Source of the DNA: Caldifarciminota bacterium
Lineage (GTDB): Bacteria; Hydrothermota; 32-111; QNBC01
DNA length: 10,332 bases
Reading direction: 5' to 3'
Assembly (NCBI GenBank): GCA_015486655.1
Contig: WFRF01000133.1
Coordinates: forward strand, 1 to 10,332
Numbering within the stretch: position 1 is the stretch's first letter; every line of letters starts with the position of its first letter. Both the position numbers and the translations under genes were made by a program. The notes beneath the pieces were generated by a model. It had not been told where the DNA came from. It searched no databases and was given only the letters and a program-made list of their open reading frames with translations. Positions 1 through 8,307 of this stretch are shown in pieces.

Positions 1-1
1 A

Positions 2-679
2 AAGTTTATATTCTTTTTGTTTTTTGTTTTTTTATCATTTTATCTTAATGCTCTTTCCATAGGGGACAGCCTTGTCTTTAATGTTAAATATTCCTTTTTC
101 GGCGGTAAGACAATGTGTAAAGTGGATTCGATAACAACTGTTAACGGAAGATCCGTTTACACCATAGGATATAACACGAATATATCATCGAAAATTCGTA
201 TAAAAGCCATCCTTTTTCTTGATACGCTTAGCCTAGTTCCCGTTGAAATATTGACTTGGAATAATACATTCGGAAAGAAAGCTCATGGGAAAGCGGTTTT
301 CTATCAGGATCGCAATCTTGCAAAGTTTTATCAATGGAAAGGGGAGTCATTGGATTCAAATATATTCAGGAGGAAAGAAAAGATTCAGGATGTATTGACA
401 CTGCCGTTTTTCCTGATGTCTGTTCCGTTTGATTCCCTTGACGGGAAGGAATTCGGTTTACTGCAAGGGGAATTTAAATTAAAAATAATAGGGAAAGATA
501 CAATGCAAACAAAATTAAACGGAGAAAAATTAAATATACCTGTTATACATGTAAAATCTGTCCCCGACATTCTAGATGCATATATAAGTGACGATTCACT
601 CCATCTGCCTATTATTGTAAATGCAAAACAGAGTTTTGGCAGAATGAAACTCACTCTGAGCGCTTATAAATTGAAATAG
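2..679 (+). CDS. Secreted DUF3108-like envelope protein (5' end cut by window)
   Basis: The reading frame is open to the left edge. The first residues in the window (K-F-I-F-F-L-F-F-V-F-L-S-F-Y-L) look like the basic end and hydrophobic core of a signal peptide, so the true start is probably a few codons before base 1. A TTG at 17 is in frame but would cut the signal peptide, so I do not use it. The mature part opens with a G-D-S-L-V-F-N-V-K-Y strand. It continues as a beta-rich protein of about 200 residues and ends with L-P-I-I-V-N-A-K-Q-S-F-G-R-M-K-L-T-L. That opening, a middle segment like 'D.L.LPFF' and the final L-P-x-x-(V/I)-x12-L pattern resemble DUF3108 proteins, secreted beta-barrel-like proteins of unknown function common in Bacteroidota. 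The assignment is by eye from memory of the family and is uncertain. It sits one base before the M1 peptidase gene, so the two are probably co-expressed in the envelope. No catalytic motif is visible. Confidence 0.6.
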   Translation, partial: KFIFFLFFVFLSFYLNALSIGDSLVFNVKYSFFGGKTMCKVDSITTVNGRSVYTIGYNTNISSKIRIKAILFLDTLSLVPVEILTWNNTFGKKAHGKAVFYQDRNLAKFYQWKGESLDSNIFRRKEKIQDVLTLPFFLMSVPFDSLDGKEFGLLQGEFKLKIIGKDTMQTKLNGEKLNIPVIHVKSVPDILDAYISDDSLHLPIIVNAKQSFGRMKLTLSAYKLK

Positions 680-680
680 T

Positions 681-2585
681 ATGAAAAAAACTATTTTATT
701 TGTTGCAATGTTTGCAATATTCTTTGGGATTGCTGCAGCTGAGCCTAATTATTTTTTTTATTACGGTAAAAACCTGAGAAATGCACCGGCACTGGACACA
801 TACAATTATGATGCACTTAAATATGACATTAAAATAGATGTTGACTTTCAGAATGAGCTTATTTACGGTGAAAATAAGATTACCATTTTGAGTGAAGAGT
901 TGCCTTTTGACAGTTTTTATATTGATTTTGCAGATGAAATGACCGTTGATTCTATCATTGGAGAATACGATTATTATTCCCACAGCGATAATAAGATAAA
1001 GATTTACCTTGATTCATCGTACATTACACCGGAAACCTTGTCATTTACCGTTTATTATCACGGTGATCCTTCCACAGTCTCGGATTCGGGATTATCCTTT
1101 TCTTACCATAATGGTACGAAAATCGTCTCAACGCTTTCGGAACCGACAGGTGCCAAATCGTGGCTGCCGTTAAAAGATGTTCCTTATGATAAAGTTTACA
1201 GTGAAATGTGTATAACGGTTCCGGATACATTTTTTGCCGTTTCAAACGGTATTCTGGACTCGATTAAATACGGTTCCGGTAAAGCTTCATTTTATTGGAG
1301 GGAAATACACCCCATAGCCCCCTATCTTATTTCATTCGCAGTTACAAATTACGCCAATTTCAGCGAGACATACCATTTTAATGACGGAGATTCCATGCCT
1401 CTTGTGTTTTATGTTTATCCTGAAGATTATTCGGATGCTCTGACAGATTTTTCCAATGTACATTACATGTTGGATTTTTTTAACAATTACTTCGGAAAGT
1501 ATCCCTATAGTGATGAGAAATACGGAATGGCAGAATTCTCATGGCGCCCGAGTATGGAACATCAGACCCTTACAAGCATAAGTTACAGAATGATTACCGG
1601 AGATCATTGGTACGATTATGTCTATGCTCATGAACTTTCCCACCAATGGTGGGGGGATCTTGTCACTTGCGCGACATGGAAGGATATTTGGTTAAACGAA
1701 GGATTTGCTACATACAGTGATGCAATGTATCACCAGTATATGTATGGTGATTCCGTATTCCAAAAGAGGATGAGCGATTTTAAACACTACTATTTCATTG
1801 ATGATTCAAGTGCCAGATATTCCGTATATGATCCTCTCTATATGTGGAGAGCAACCGTATATGAAAAGGGGGCATGGATCCTAAATATGTTGAGAGGAAT
1901 TGTTAGCGATAGTGTTTTTAAGACGATATTAGGCGCTTACAGATCTAAGTATGAATTCTCCTCGGTCACATCGAATGATTTCATATCGGTTTGCGATTCC
2001 GTTTATGATAACAATCTAAACTGGTTTTTTGATGAATGGTTATTCAAAGCGGGGTACCCCGAGTATAGGCTCTCATTTGTTTCAAATCGGGACTCATCGG
2101 GAAATTTCATCACCAAAATTGCACTATCACAAGAGCAGGATACAACCGATAATACACCATATGTATTTAGAATGCCGATTAAATTAAAACTCTTGACAGA
2201 CAGTAGCGATACATGTTTTGATTTTACCGATTCATTGAGAATCGACACGTTTATAATGCAAACACGAGACAGTGTTGTTGACATGGTTTTCGATCCGGAT
2301 TCTTTAATATTAAAGACAGTTCAATATAAACCATGGGGGATCAGAGAAAAAAGGAGCACAGGTGAAGGAAACAGAATCAGCATAAAATACGGTTCGCATT
2401 GCATATATGTTTCCGGGGCGGGAAGGGAGTCTTCATATACTCTCACTGACATTTCCGGCAGACGCGTTATATCCGGTATTCTGAAAAATAAAATTTATAC
2501 AAACAAATTAACGCAAGGCATATATTTATTGAGGCTTAGTGGATATAAAATAAACAGATACTTTAAGATTGTGGTGATTAAATGA
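681..2585 (+). CDS. Secreted M1-family zinc aminopeptidase with T9SS-like C-terminal tail
   Basis: This is a metallopeptidase of the aminopeptidase N/LTA4 hydrolase family (M1), expected to cleave N-terminal residues from peptides outside the inner membrane. Residues 1-20 form a signal peptide (M-K-K, hydrophobic core, A-A-A cleavage before E21). The zinc site is HELSH at 317-321, with E340 in N-E-G-F-A completing HEXXH-X18-E. E318 is the general base and Y394 (T-V-Y-E-K-G) the likely transition-state tyrosine. The exopeptidase motif is S-M-E-H-Q-T at 291-296, with E293 binding the substrate amino group. Residues about 30-230 are the beta N-domain and 230-465 the catalytic domain. A beta segment follows, and there is no room for the helical domain IV of full-length (about 850-residue) M1 enzymes. 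Residues about 566-634 (Y-T-L-T-D-I-S-G-R-R, G-I-Y-L-L-R-L, I-V-V-I-K) match a T9SS type A sorting domain, suggesting export or surface anchoring. The start lies one base after the upstream stop with no clear Shine-Dalgarno, so translational coupling is likely. Confidence 0.93.
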   Translation: MKKTILFVAMFAIFFGIAAAEPNYFFYYGKNLRNAPALDTYNYDALKYDIKIDVDFQNELIYGENKITILSEELPFDSFYIDFADEMTVDSIIGEYDYYSHSDNKIKIYLDSSYITPETLSFTVYYHGDPSTVSDSGLSFSYHNGTKIVSTLSEPTGAKSWLPLKDVPYDKVYSEMCITVPDTFFAVSNGILDSIKYGSGKASFYWREIHPIAPYLISFAVTNYANFSETYHFNDGDSMPLVFYVYPEDYSDALTDFSNVHYMLDFFNNYFGKYPYSDEKYGMAEFSWRPSMEHQTLTSISYRMITGDHWYDYVYAHELSHQWWGDLVTCATWKDIWLNEGFATYSDAMYHQYMYGDSVFQKRMSDFKHYYFIDDSSARYSVYDPLYMWRATVYEKGAWILNMLRGIVSDSVFKTILGAYRSKYEFSSVTSNDFISVCDSVYDNNLNWFFDEWLFKAGYPEYRLSFVSNRDSSGNFITKIALSQEQDTTDNTPYVFRMPIKLKLLTDSSDTCFDFTDSLRIDTFIMQTRDSVVDMVFDPDSLILKTVQYKPWGIREKRSTGEGNRISIKYGSHCIYVSGAGRESSYTLTDISGRRVISGILKNKIYTNKLTQGIYLLRLSGYKINRYFKIVVIK

Positions 2586-3700
2586 AGGATGATAAAAAGA
2601 GATCGGAGAGAGAGAGGATAGGCTTGCTGGAAGGGTATGTTTCATCGGGAGGGAATTTTATTCTTTTTGTCCTGAAATTTATCTTCGGTTTAATTTCCCA
2701 CAGTTATGCTCTGATAGTTGATTCAATACATTCGTTATCTGATGTTCTGACCTCTTTTGTTGTGATAGTGGGATTTAAGGTAGGGGCAAAACCGCCTGAC
2801 AAAGAACACCCTTTCGGACATCAAAGGGCAGAGATTGTGTCAACGCTAATAATTGCAATTTTATTAATCGTTGTGGGGGTGGAATTTGCTCAATCCGGCA
2901 TAAAAAAGATTATTACACCGGATAAAGTTAAGGTTAATACCCTTTTAATCGTAATTGTTTTAATTTCAATTCTTATAAAGGAGCTCATGGCAAGATATTC
3001 ATTTATGTTGAGCAATAAAATAAAATCAAACACGTTAAAGGCGGATGCATGGCACCATAGAAGTGATGCCATATCCTCTGTTCTTGTACTTGTGGCAATA
3101 ATCGGGGTTCATTACAATATAGGTTGGCTTGATGGGGCAATGGGGATTGTTATAGCGCTTTTTATCATATATGTAGGATTTAAAATACTTATAAAAGCAG
3201 CAGATAATTTAATAGGCAGTGCACCGTCTCAGGAAATAATAGACGAAATCAGAAAATTGATCAGTAGGTATGACGGGGTTAAGGGGGTGCACGATATCGT
3301 AATAAACAGTTACGGGGATTTTGCAATAGGGAGTGCTCATGTAGTGTTGCCGGCTTCCGTCTCTTTAATGGATGCACACGGGTTAATAGACACAATAGAG
3401 AGGGAGGTCAAAAATAAGATTAATGTTACCCTTTCCATTCATATCGATCCGGTGGATGAGAATAACTATCTTTACAAAAAAATTAAAGCATTTCTCGATA
3501 TGTTGGTTACGGAGAAGAATTACATAAAGGAGATTCACGATATACATTTGGTTGAACACGGGGCAATTAAGAAATTGTATTTTGAAATGAAATACACGGG
3601 TGACGAGACTATAGCTGATGAGGTAAAGCATATAATATTAAACCGTTTTAATGAAATTGATGAGGTTGAAATTGAAAGGGAACCCCAATATACATACTAA
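2582..3700 (+). CDS. Cation diffusion facilitator (Zn/Fe-type metal efflux) with extra C-terminal domain
   Basis: This inner-membrane metal/proton antiporter of the CDF family exports divalent cations such as Zn2+ or Fe2+ from the cytoplasm. Six membrane segments fit at about 20-38, 41-67, 84-105, 119-137, 160-178 and 183-203. The transport site is H50xxxD54 in TM2 (H-S-L-S-D) and H158xxxD162 in TM5 (H-H-R-S-D). This His-Asp/His-Asp set is the one associated with zinc selectivity. H-P-F-G-H at 76-80 is the usual family motif. The cytoplasmic ferredoxin-like domain (about 213-290) keeps the residues that bind zinc in YiiP: H237, H253, H287 and D289. Residues 291-372 go beyond the usual length of about 300 and look like a second, diverged copy of that domain. 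The start codon overlaps the M1 stop as ATGA. The substrate cannot be settled from sequence, and Mn2+ or Co2+ remain possible. Confidence 0.93.
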   Translation: MKDDKKRSERERIGLLEGYVSSGGNFILFVLKFIFGLISHSYALIVDSIHSLSDVLTSFVVIVGFKVGAKPPDKEHPFGHQRAEIVSTLIIAILLIVVGVEFAQSGIKKIITPDKVKVNTLLIVIVLISILIKELMARYSFMLSNKIKSNTLKADAWHHRSDAISSVLVLVAIIGVHYNIGWLDGAMGIVIALFIIYVGFKILIKAADNLIGSAPSQEIIDEIRKLISRYDGVKGVHDIVINSYGDFAIGSAHVVLPASVSLMDAHGLIDTIEREVKNKINVTLSIHIDPVDENNYLYKKIKAFLDMLVTEKNYIKEIHDIHLVEHGAIKKLYFEMKYTGDETIADEVKHIILNRFNEIDEVEIEREPQYTY

Positions 3701-4844
3701 GATAAAAAACGCAATTGAAAAATACACAGGGAAGGATCAACAGTTAAAGAGTTTATTGGGGAAGTTAAAGGATTTTGATAATGTATATATTGTCGGCGGA
3801 TTTCTGAGAGACTTGATTTTAGGGGGCGGAAGCAAAGATATTGATTTTTTGTATGACGGAGATTTGCTCTTCTTTTTTAATGAATTAAAGAGTGAAATGA
3901 AATGCGAGTACAAGTACAACAGCAGGTTTATGACCGGTGTGTTGGAGTATGAAGGAAGAGATTTTGATTTTGCCACAACAAGGTGTGAAAAATACCCGAA
4001 ACCGGGGGTATTACCGATTGTTAAGCATTGCCCCATTGAAAGTGATTTTAATAGGAGAGATTTTACAATAAATGCCCTTGTATGGGACATTAGGAATGAA
4101 AGACTTTTAGATCCGCTGAATGGAATAAATGACATATATTCCCGTATATTACGATTGACATATGTTGAAAGCTTCAAAGACGACCCCACAAGGATATTAA
4201 GGGGGATAAGATTTGCAGGAAAGTATTCTCTTAAGATAGACAGTAAAACAATAAAATGTTATAATGATGCTGTTAAAAAAGAGTATTTATTTAATATAAG
4301 TTCAGGAAGGATTAGGAGGGAGTTAGATTATATTTTCAGGGAAAGCTCTTTTAAAAATATTATAAAAATGGCTTATAATGCGGGTATTATTAAGTGTGGC
4401 AAAGATCGTTTTAATGATTTTATGGAAAAGATTAAGAGTATGGATATTAAAAATGAGTATCTTTTCAATAGAGATCTGGCAATCGCTTTTTGTAGGAAAG
4501 ATTGCCTGCTGAAAAAAGCTTATCCCGGAGAACACAGGAGAATTATGGATATGCTCCGTAAAGATTTTAAAGATATTTATTCAATATTTAGAAATTACAG
4601 GGAAAGGGAATTTAGAATCTATTTGTTAGATAAAGGGTATACTATTCAGGGAACGGATGAGATTATGTATAAATTGAAAAAAATCAGCAAGATGAATCTA
4701 TACGAATTGATAACAAAAAAGCATCCTGAAATTAAAGGTAACAAATTGAACAGAACTATAAGAAATATCGTTCAAACATATTTGAAAGGGGAATTTAAAG
4801 AATTAAACAATATAAAAGATTATATAGATAATATGGAGGTATAA
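3651..4844 (+). CDS. cca: Class II CCA-adding-type tRNA nucleotidyltransferase
   Basis: This enzyme adds CCA, or part of it, to tRNA 3' ends using CTP and ATP. The nucleotidyltransferase head has G49-G50 with R53-D54, then the catalytic D63-x-D65. D-F-A-T-T-R at 106-111 and Y-P-K-P-G near 115-119 are typical of the family. N-R-R-D-F-T-I-N-A-L (134-143) is the ribose-recognition motif. L-L-D-P-L-N-G at 152-158 follows, and D178-P-T-R181 is the nucleotide-selecting D/ExxR motif. Residues 210-397 are the lysine-rich helical body and tail, poorly conserved, with no HD domain. By sequence it could be a full CCA enzyme, a CC- or A-adding specialist, or a PcnB-like poly(A) polymerase. Its moderate size and lack of a basic extension favour tRNA. 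The start is uncertain. ATG 3651 overlaps the CDF gene by 50 bases and has no Shine-Dalgarno, whereas TTG 3672 has GATGAGG six bases upstream and gives a 390-residue protein. Confidence 0.9.
   Translation: MKLMRLKLKGNPNIHTKIKNAIEKYTGKDQQLKSLLGKLKDFDNVYIVGGFLRDLILGGGSKDIDFLYDGDLLFFFNELKSEMKCEYKYNSRFMTGVLEYEGRDFDFATTRCEKYPKPGVLPIVKHCPIESDFNRRDFTINALVWDIRNERLLDPLNGINDIYSRILRLTYVESFKDDPTRILRGIRFAGKYSLKIDSKTIKCYNDAVKKEYLFNISSGRIRRELDYIFRESSFKNIIKMAYNAGIIKCGKDRFNDFMEKIKSMDIKNEYLFNRDLAIAFCRKDCLLKKAYPGEHRRIMDMLRKDFKDIYSIFRNYREREFRIYLLDKGYTIQGTDEIMYKLKKISKMNLYELITKKHPEIKGNKLNRTIRNIVQTYLKGEFKELNNIKDYIDNMEV
3659..3665 (+). promoter_or_regulatory. Possible ribosome binding site for a TTG start of the CCA enzyme
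   Basis: GATGAGG ends six bases before TTG 3672, which is in frame with the nucleotidyltransferase. The in-frame ATG codons at 3651 and 3660 lack any comparable purine box at the right distance. The site lies inside the end of the CDF gene. No conserved motif lies before residue 45, so the protein families cannot decide between the starts. Confidence 0.4.
4835..4840 (+). promoter_or_regulatory. Strong Shine-Dalgarno for the first acyl-CoA synthetase
   Basis: GGAGGT lies five bases before ATG 4846 and inside the last codons of the CCA gene. It is the strongest ribosome binding site in the window and fixes the start of the first synthetase. Confidence 0.85.
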
Positions 4845-4845
4845 A

Positions 4846-6564
4846 ATGGAAAACCCGATTATGGAAAATGAAATAGTTCCATTAAGAGAGATAATACATA
4901 GATCGTCCGAGGAATACAAGGACAACATTGCACTCCAAATGAGAAGAGGGAAAGCCTTTTACAACATAACTTACGGAGAAATGTGGCAGAAAGTGAATGC
5001 CATAGCCAAAAGTTTGGTTAAAATAGGTGTTAAGAGGGGGGAGAAAATCGGTTTGATAGGACCTAATCGACCTGAATGGGCAATCAGCTACCTTGCAATA
5101 AATGCTGCAGGGGGTGTTGTTATTCCCATTGACAGTAAGTTGAAGGAAAAGGAAGTTTTAAATATAATCAAAATTTCGGGAATTAACAGAATTATTAGTG
5201 CAACGGACCATTTCTTTATGTTAAACGGGCTCAAAATAAATCAGAAGTTGAACCTCGAAATAATATCAATGGATGCCGATGAAGGGGTGCAAAACCTTGA
5301 TGAATTAATCGGCATAGGGAAGAAATCAAGAATCGATATATGGAAGATACCGGTTAGGGTTGATGATGACCTTGCAATACTTTTTACATCGGGAACAACG
5401 GGTAAATCCAAAGGTGTGATACTTACCAACAGAAATGTTGTATATGACAGTCTTGCCTCGCTTCAGAGGTTACATATCTTTCCTGACGATGCATTTATTT
5501 CCATATTGCCTCTGCACCACACATTTGAAGCAACGGCAGGTTTTATCATTCCCCTTATTTGCGGGGCAAAAATAACGTATGCACGCAGCTTAAGACCCAA
5601 TGAAATAATTGAAGATATAAGAGATGCGGGGACAACCGTAATGTTGGGAGTTCCGCTCCTGTTTGAAAAGATATACAACGGTTTAATGAACGGGATAAAA
5701 AAGCAGCCCTTGGGAGTAAAGGCATTTTTGTATTCTACAATCGGCGTTTCAACGGCAATAGAGAAGTTAACAAAGAGAAATGCAGGGAAAGTACTGTTTA
5801 AAAGTTTAAGAGAAAAAGCGGGGTTAAATTCTTTGAAAATAATGATCTCAGGAGGTGCGGCATTAAGACCTGACATAGCGTCTGGTTTCAGGATGCTCGG
5901 TTTTAATATGATGCAGGGATATGGCCTTACGGAGACTTCTCCCATAGCTAATTTGAATACAATGGAAGAGGGGAATATTACTTCTGTGGGGAAACCAATA
6001 GTAGGCATCGAGGAGAAGATTGTAAGACCCAATGAAGAAGGTGTGGGGGAAATATGCATAAAAGGTCCCATAGTTATGAAAGGTTACTATAAGGATGAAG
6101 AAATGACAAATAAAGTATTAAAAGACGGATGGTTCTATACGGGAGATATGGGTTATTTTGACGATAAGGGATATCTCTATATTGTGGGAAGAGAAAAGAA
6201 CGTTATTGTTACAGAAGCAGGAAAGAATATATACCCCGAAGAAATCGAATATGAATTATTGAAAAGCCCTTACATCAAAGAGGTAGTGGTTAAAGGGTAC
6301 AGGAATGAAAAGACGGGCAGGGAGGAGGTCCAAGCAATAGTTTATCCTGATATTGAAAAAATTTCTTTTTATGAGGGGAAGAAAGGAGCGGAAATAACCG
6401 GAGACACCCTGGAAGCAATGAAAAAGCTCATAAAAGACGAAGTATCAAGATTGACAAATAATTTAGCTTCATACAAAAGGGTTAAATCGGTACAGCTCAG
6501 GCTCGAGGAGTTTGAGAAAACCACTTCCAAAAAGATAAAAAGGTATGTTGTTAATAAAAAGTAG
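4846..6564 (+). CDS. Long-chain acyl-CoA synthetase (AMP-forming), paralog 1
   Basis: This enzyme activates fatty acids to acyl-AMP with ATP and transfers the acyl group to CoA, at the cytoplasmic face of the membrane. At 572 residues it fits the bacterial FAA1/FadD15 group (COG1022-like). The phosphate-binding loop is T-S-G-T-T-G-K-S-K-G at 181-190. The adenine motif is G-Y-G-L-T-E-T at 358-364. Y-T-G-D at 431-434 has D434 for the ribose hydroxyls, and the hinge region follows as G-R-E-K-N-V-I-V-T-E-A-G-K-N-I-Y-P-E-E-I-E. The adenylation lysine is probably K563 in S-K-K-I-K-R, which matches the K-(I/L)-K-R end of this group and not the GK motif of acetyl-CoA synthetases. No signal peptide or membrane segment is seen. 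Its neighbour at 6574-8307 is a close paralog nine bases away. Chain-length preference cannot be read from sequence. The product could feed beta-oxidation or lipid synthesis. Confidence 0.93.
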   Translation: MENPIMENEIVPLREIIHRSSEEYKDNIALQMRRGKAFYNITYGEMWQKVNAIAKSLVKIGVKRGEKIGLIGPNRPEWAISYLAINAAGGVVIPIDSKLKEKEVLNIIKISGINRIISATDHFFMLNGLKINQKLNLEIISMDADEGVQNLDELIGIGKKSRIDIWKIPVRVDDDLAILFTSGTTGKSKGVILTNRNVVYDSLASLQRLHIFPDDAFISILPLHHTFEATAGFIIPLICGAKITYARSLRPNEIIEDIRDAGTTVMLGVPLLFEKIYNGLMNGIKKQPLGVKAFLYSTIGVSTAIEKLTKRNAGKVLFKSLREKAGLNSLKIMISGGAALRPDIASGFRMLGFNMMQGYGLTETSPIANLNTMEEGNITSVGKPIVGIEEKIVRPNEEGVGEICIKGPIVMKGYYKDEEMTNKVLKDGWFYTGDMGYFDDKGYLYIVGREKNVIVTEAGKNIYPEEIEYELLKSPYIKEVVVKGYRNEKTGREEVQAIVYPDIEKISFYEGKKGAEITGDTLEAMKKLIKDEVSRLTNNLASYKRVKSVQLRLEEFEKTTSKKIKRYVVNKK

Positions 6565-6569
6565 AGGTG
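6564..6569 (+). promoter_or_regulatory. Shine-Dalgarno supporting the GTG start of the second synthetase
   Basis: GAGGTG begins at the last base of the preceding stop codon and ends four bases before GTG 6574. No in-frame ATG lies close by, so this site supports a GTG start. Confidence 0.75.
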
Positions 6570-6573
6570 AATT

Positions 6574-8307
6574 GTGAAAAGTAGCAGTGGAAGAGAAGAA
6601 TTACTTAAAAGAGTAAAACCTTTCAGGGAAGTATTCCTTGCCTCCGTGAAAGAATATGGTTCTAAGACAGCTCTACAAATGAGAATAGACGGCAAGTTTG
6701 TAAAATACTCATATAATGATATTTATGAAAAAGCTTCAAATCTTGCCAAAATGTTTGTTAAAATGGGGATAAAAAAGGGTGATAAGATTAGTGTAATTTC
6801 AAAAAACAGGCCCGAATGGGCTATCAGTTACATAGCCGCTCATTTATCCGGTGCGGTAATTGTTCCCCTTGATCCGCTTTTAAAAGAGGGGGAGTTGCAC
6901 AATATTATAAAAAAAGCAAAGGTAAAAATTGTTGTTTGTTCCGACAACTACATTTATATGATGAGTGGAATAAAGAGTAAAACAAAAACCCTTGAAAGAA
7001 TAATTTCAATGGATTACGGGGAAGAGGTTGATATAAACACGCTTATAAAGGAAGGGGCTAAACTGGACATAGATATTTCTTCTATTCCCATAGATGTGGA
7101 TGATCTTATGGTAATACTTTTCACATCGGGTACTACGGGGAAATCCAAAGGAGTAATGTTGAGCAATAAAAACATAATTTTTGATATTGTATCGGCATGT
7201 GAAGTAGTGAAGTTTACAAGCTCCGACATATTTATATCTATTTTACCTCTTCATCATGTTTTCGAAGCTACGGTGGGTTTCATAGGAGCGATATACAGGG
7301 GGTCGACTATAACATACGCCAGAAGTTACCGTCCCAATGAGATAATAGAAGATATAAAGGATTCGGGGGCAACAATTATGTTAGGAGTTCCTCTGCTTTT
7401 TGAGAAAATCGCACTTGGCATTTTAAATGCACTGGATAAGCAACCGGTAGGGATTAAAGTGGTGCTAAAATCTGCTTATGGTGCAGTTGGTTTTTTTAAA
7501 AATACAATCGGAACGAATTTCGGTGCAAAGGTATTTTCAAGCTTAAGAGAAAAATCAGGTTTAAACTCGCTCAGAATAATGATATCCGGCGGAGCCGCAT
7601 TGAAACCCTGGGTTGCGGATACATTTGAAAGATTCGGTTTTCCGATATTGCAAGGTTACGGACTTTCCGAAGCAGCGCCGGTAACCAATGTAAATCCGCT
7701 TGAAAAACCGAAAAACAGATCCATTGGACCAGCGATGCCCGGAATAGAGATGAAGATTAACAATCCCAATCCGGAGGGGGTAGGTGAAATTATCGTAAGA
7801 GGTCCCAATGTAATGATTGGATACTATGAAGATGAAGAAGAAACAAAAAAGGTGCTTAAGGACGGATGGTTATATACAGGGGATTTAGGGGCAATTGACA
7901 GTGACGGCTATTTCTACGTTAGGGGAAGACAGAAAAATGTCATTGTTACAGAAGCGGGAAAGAATATATATCCGGAAGAGATTGAAGGGGAATTACTTAA
8001 GAGTCCCTACATTCAAGAGGTTGTTGTGATGTCAAAGAGAAACGAGAGAACAGGCAGAGAGGAAGTTCATGCAGTAATATATCCGGATCTTGAGAAAATT
8101 CCGTTTTATGAAGGTAAGGACGGTAAAGCAATAGCCGATGTTGCCATGGATGAGGTGGCAAAAATCGTCAGAGACGAAGTTAAAAAATTGACAGACAACC
8201 TTGCGTCTTATAAAAGGGTTAAATCCGTTACATTGCAGTTGAAAGAGTTTGAAAAAACAACAACTAAAAAGATTAAAAGACATGTATTTACATCTGAAAA
8301 AGATTAG
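6574..8307 (+). CDS. Long-chain acyl-CoA synthetase (AMP-forming), paralog 2
   Basis: This is a second fatty-acid-activating enzyme of the same group, 577 residues, starting at GTG. It has T-S-G-T-T-G-K-S-K-G at 184-193, G-Y-G-L-S-E-A at 361-367, Y-T-G-D at 434-437 and the probable adenylation lysine K566 in T-K-K-I-K-R. It lines up with the upstream copy over its whole length with only small gaps, more than half the residues being identical by eye. Shared blocks include L-P-L-H-H, Y-A-R-S-x-R-P-N-E-I-I-E-D-I, the hinge and L-A-S-Y-K-R-V-K-S-V. The copies differ most around residues 285-320, the region expected to shape the acyl-binding gate, and in the adenine motif (T-E-T-S-P against S-E-A-A-P). 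Both keep all catalytic residues, so neither looks like a decaying copy. The last 26 bases overlap the lptE start. Distinct substrates or conditions are likely but inferred. Confidence 0.93.
   Translation: MKSSSGREELLKRVKPFREVFLASVKEYGSKTALQMRIDGKFVKYSYNDIYEKASNLAKMFVKMGIKKGDKISVISKNRPEWAISYIAAHLSGAVIVPLDPLLKEGELHNIIKKAKVKIVVCSDNYIYMMSGIKSKTKTLERIISMDYGEEVDINTLIKEGAKLDIDISSIPIDVDDLMVILFTSGTTGKSKGVMLSNKNIIFDIVSACEVVKFTSSDIFISILPLHHVFEATVGFIGAIYRGSTITYARSYRPNEIIEDIKDSGATIMLGVPLLFEKIALGILNALDKQPVGIKVVLKSAYGAVGFFKNTIGTNFGAKVFSSLREKSGLNSLRIMISGGAALKPWVADTFERFGFPILQGYGLSEAAPVTNVNPLEKPKNRSIGPAMPGIEMKINNPNPEGVGEIIVRGPNVMIGYYEDEEETKKVLKDGWLYTGDLGAIDSDGYFYVRGRQKNVIVTEAGKNIYPEEIEGELLKSPYIQEVVVMSKRNERTGREEVHAVIYPDLEKIPFYEGKDGKAIADVAMDEVAKIVRDEVKKLTDNLASYKRVKSVTLQLKEFEKTTTKKIKRHVFTSEKD

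Noticed and set aside
752..759. Run of eight T near the start of the peptidase gene as a phase-variation switch
   Set aside because: The frame is intact across it and such runs are common in AT-rich genes that encode phenylalanine-rich segments. Nothing else suggests switching.
3737..4189. Antisense open frame of 150 residues
   Set aside because: It is opposite the catalytic head of the CCA enzyme, and its serine- and lysine-rich composition is what the complement of this coding sequence would give.
5463..6071. Antisense open frame of 202 residues
   Set aside because: It lies wholly opposite the first acyl-CoA synthetase, whose motifs are all intact, and it has no recognisable motif or ribosome binding site.
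8249..8281. N-terminal extension of LptE from a TTG
   Set aside because: It would put 11 lysine-rich residues before an already complete lipoprotein signal peptide. ATG 8282 suits the lipobox better.
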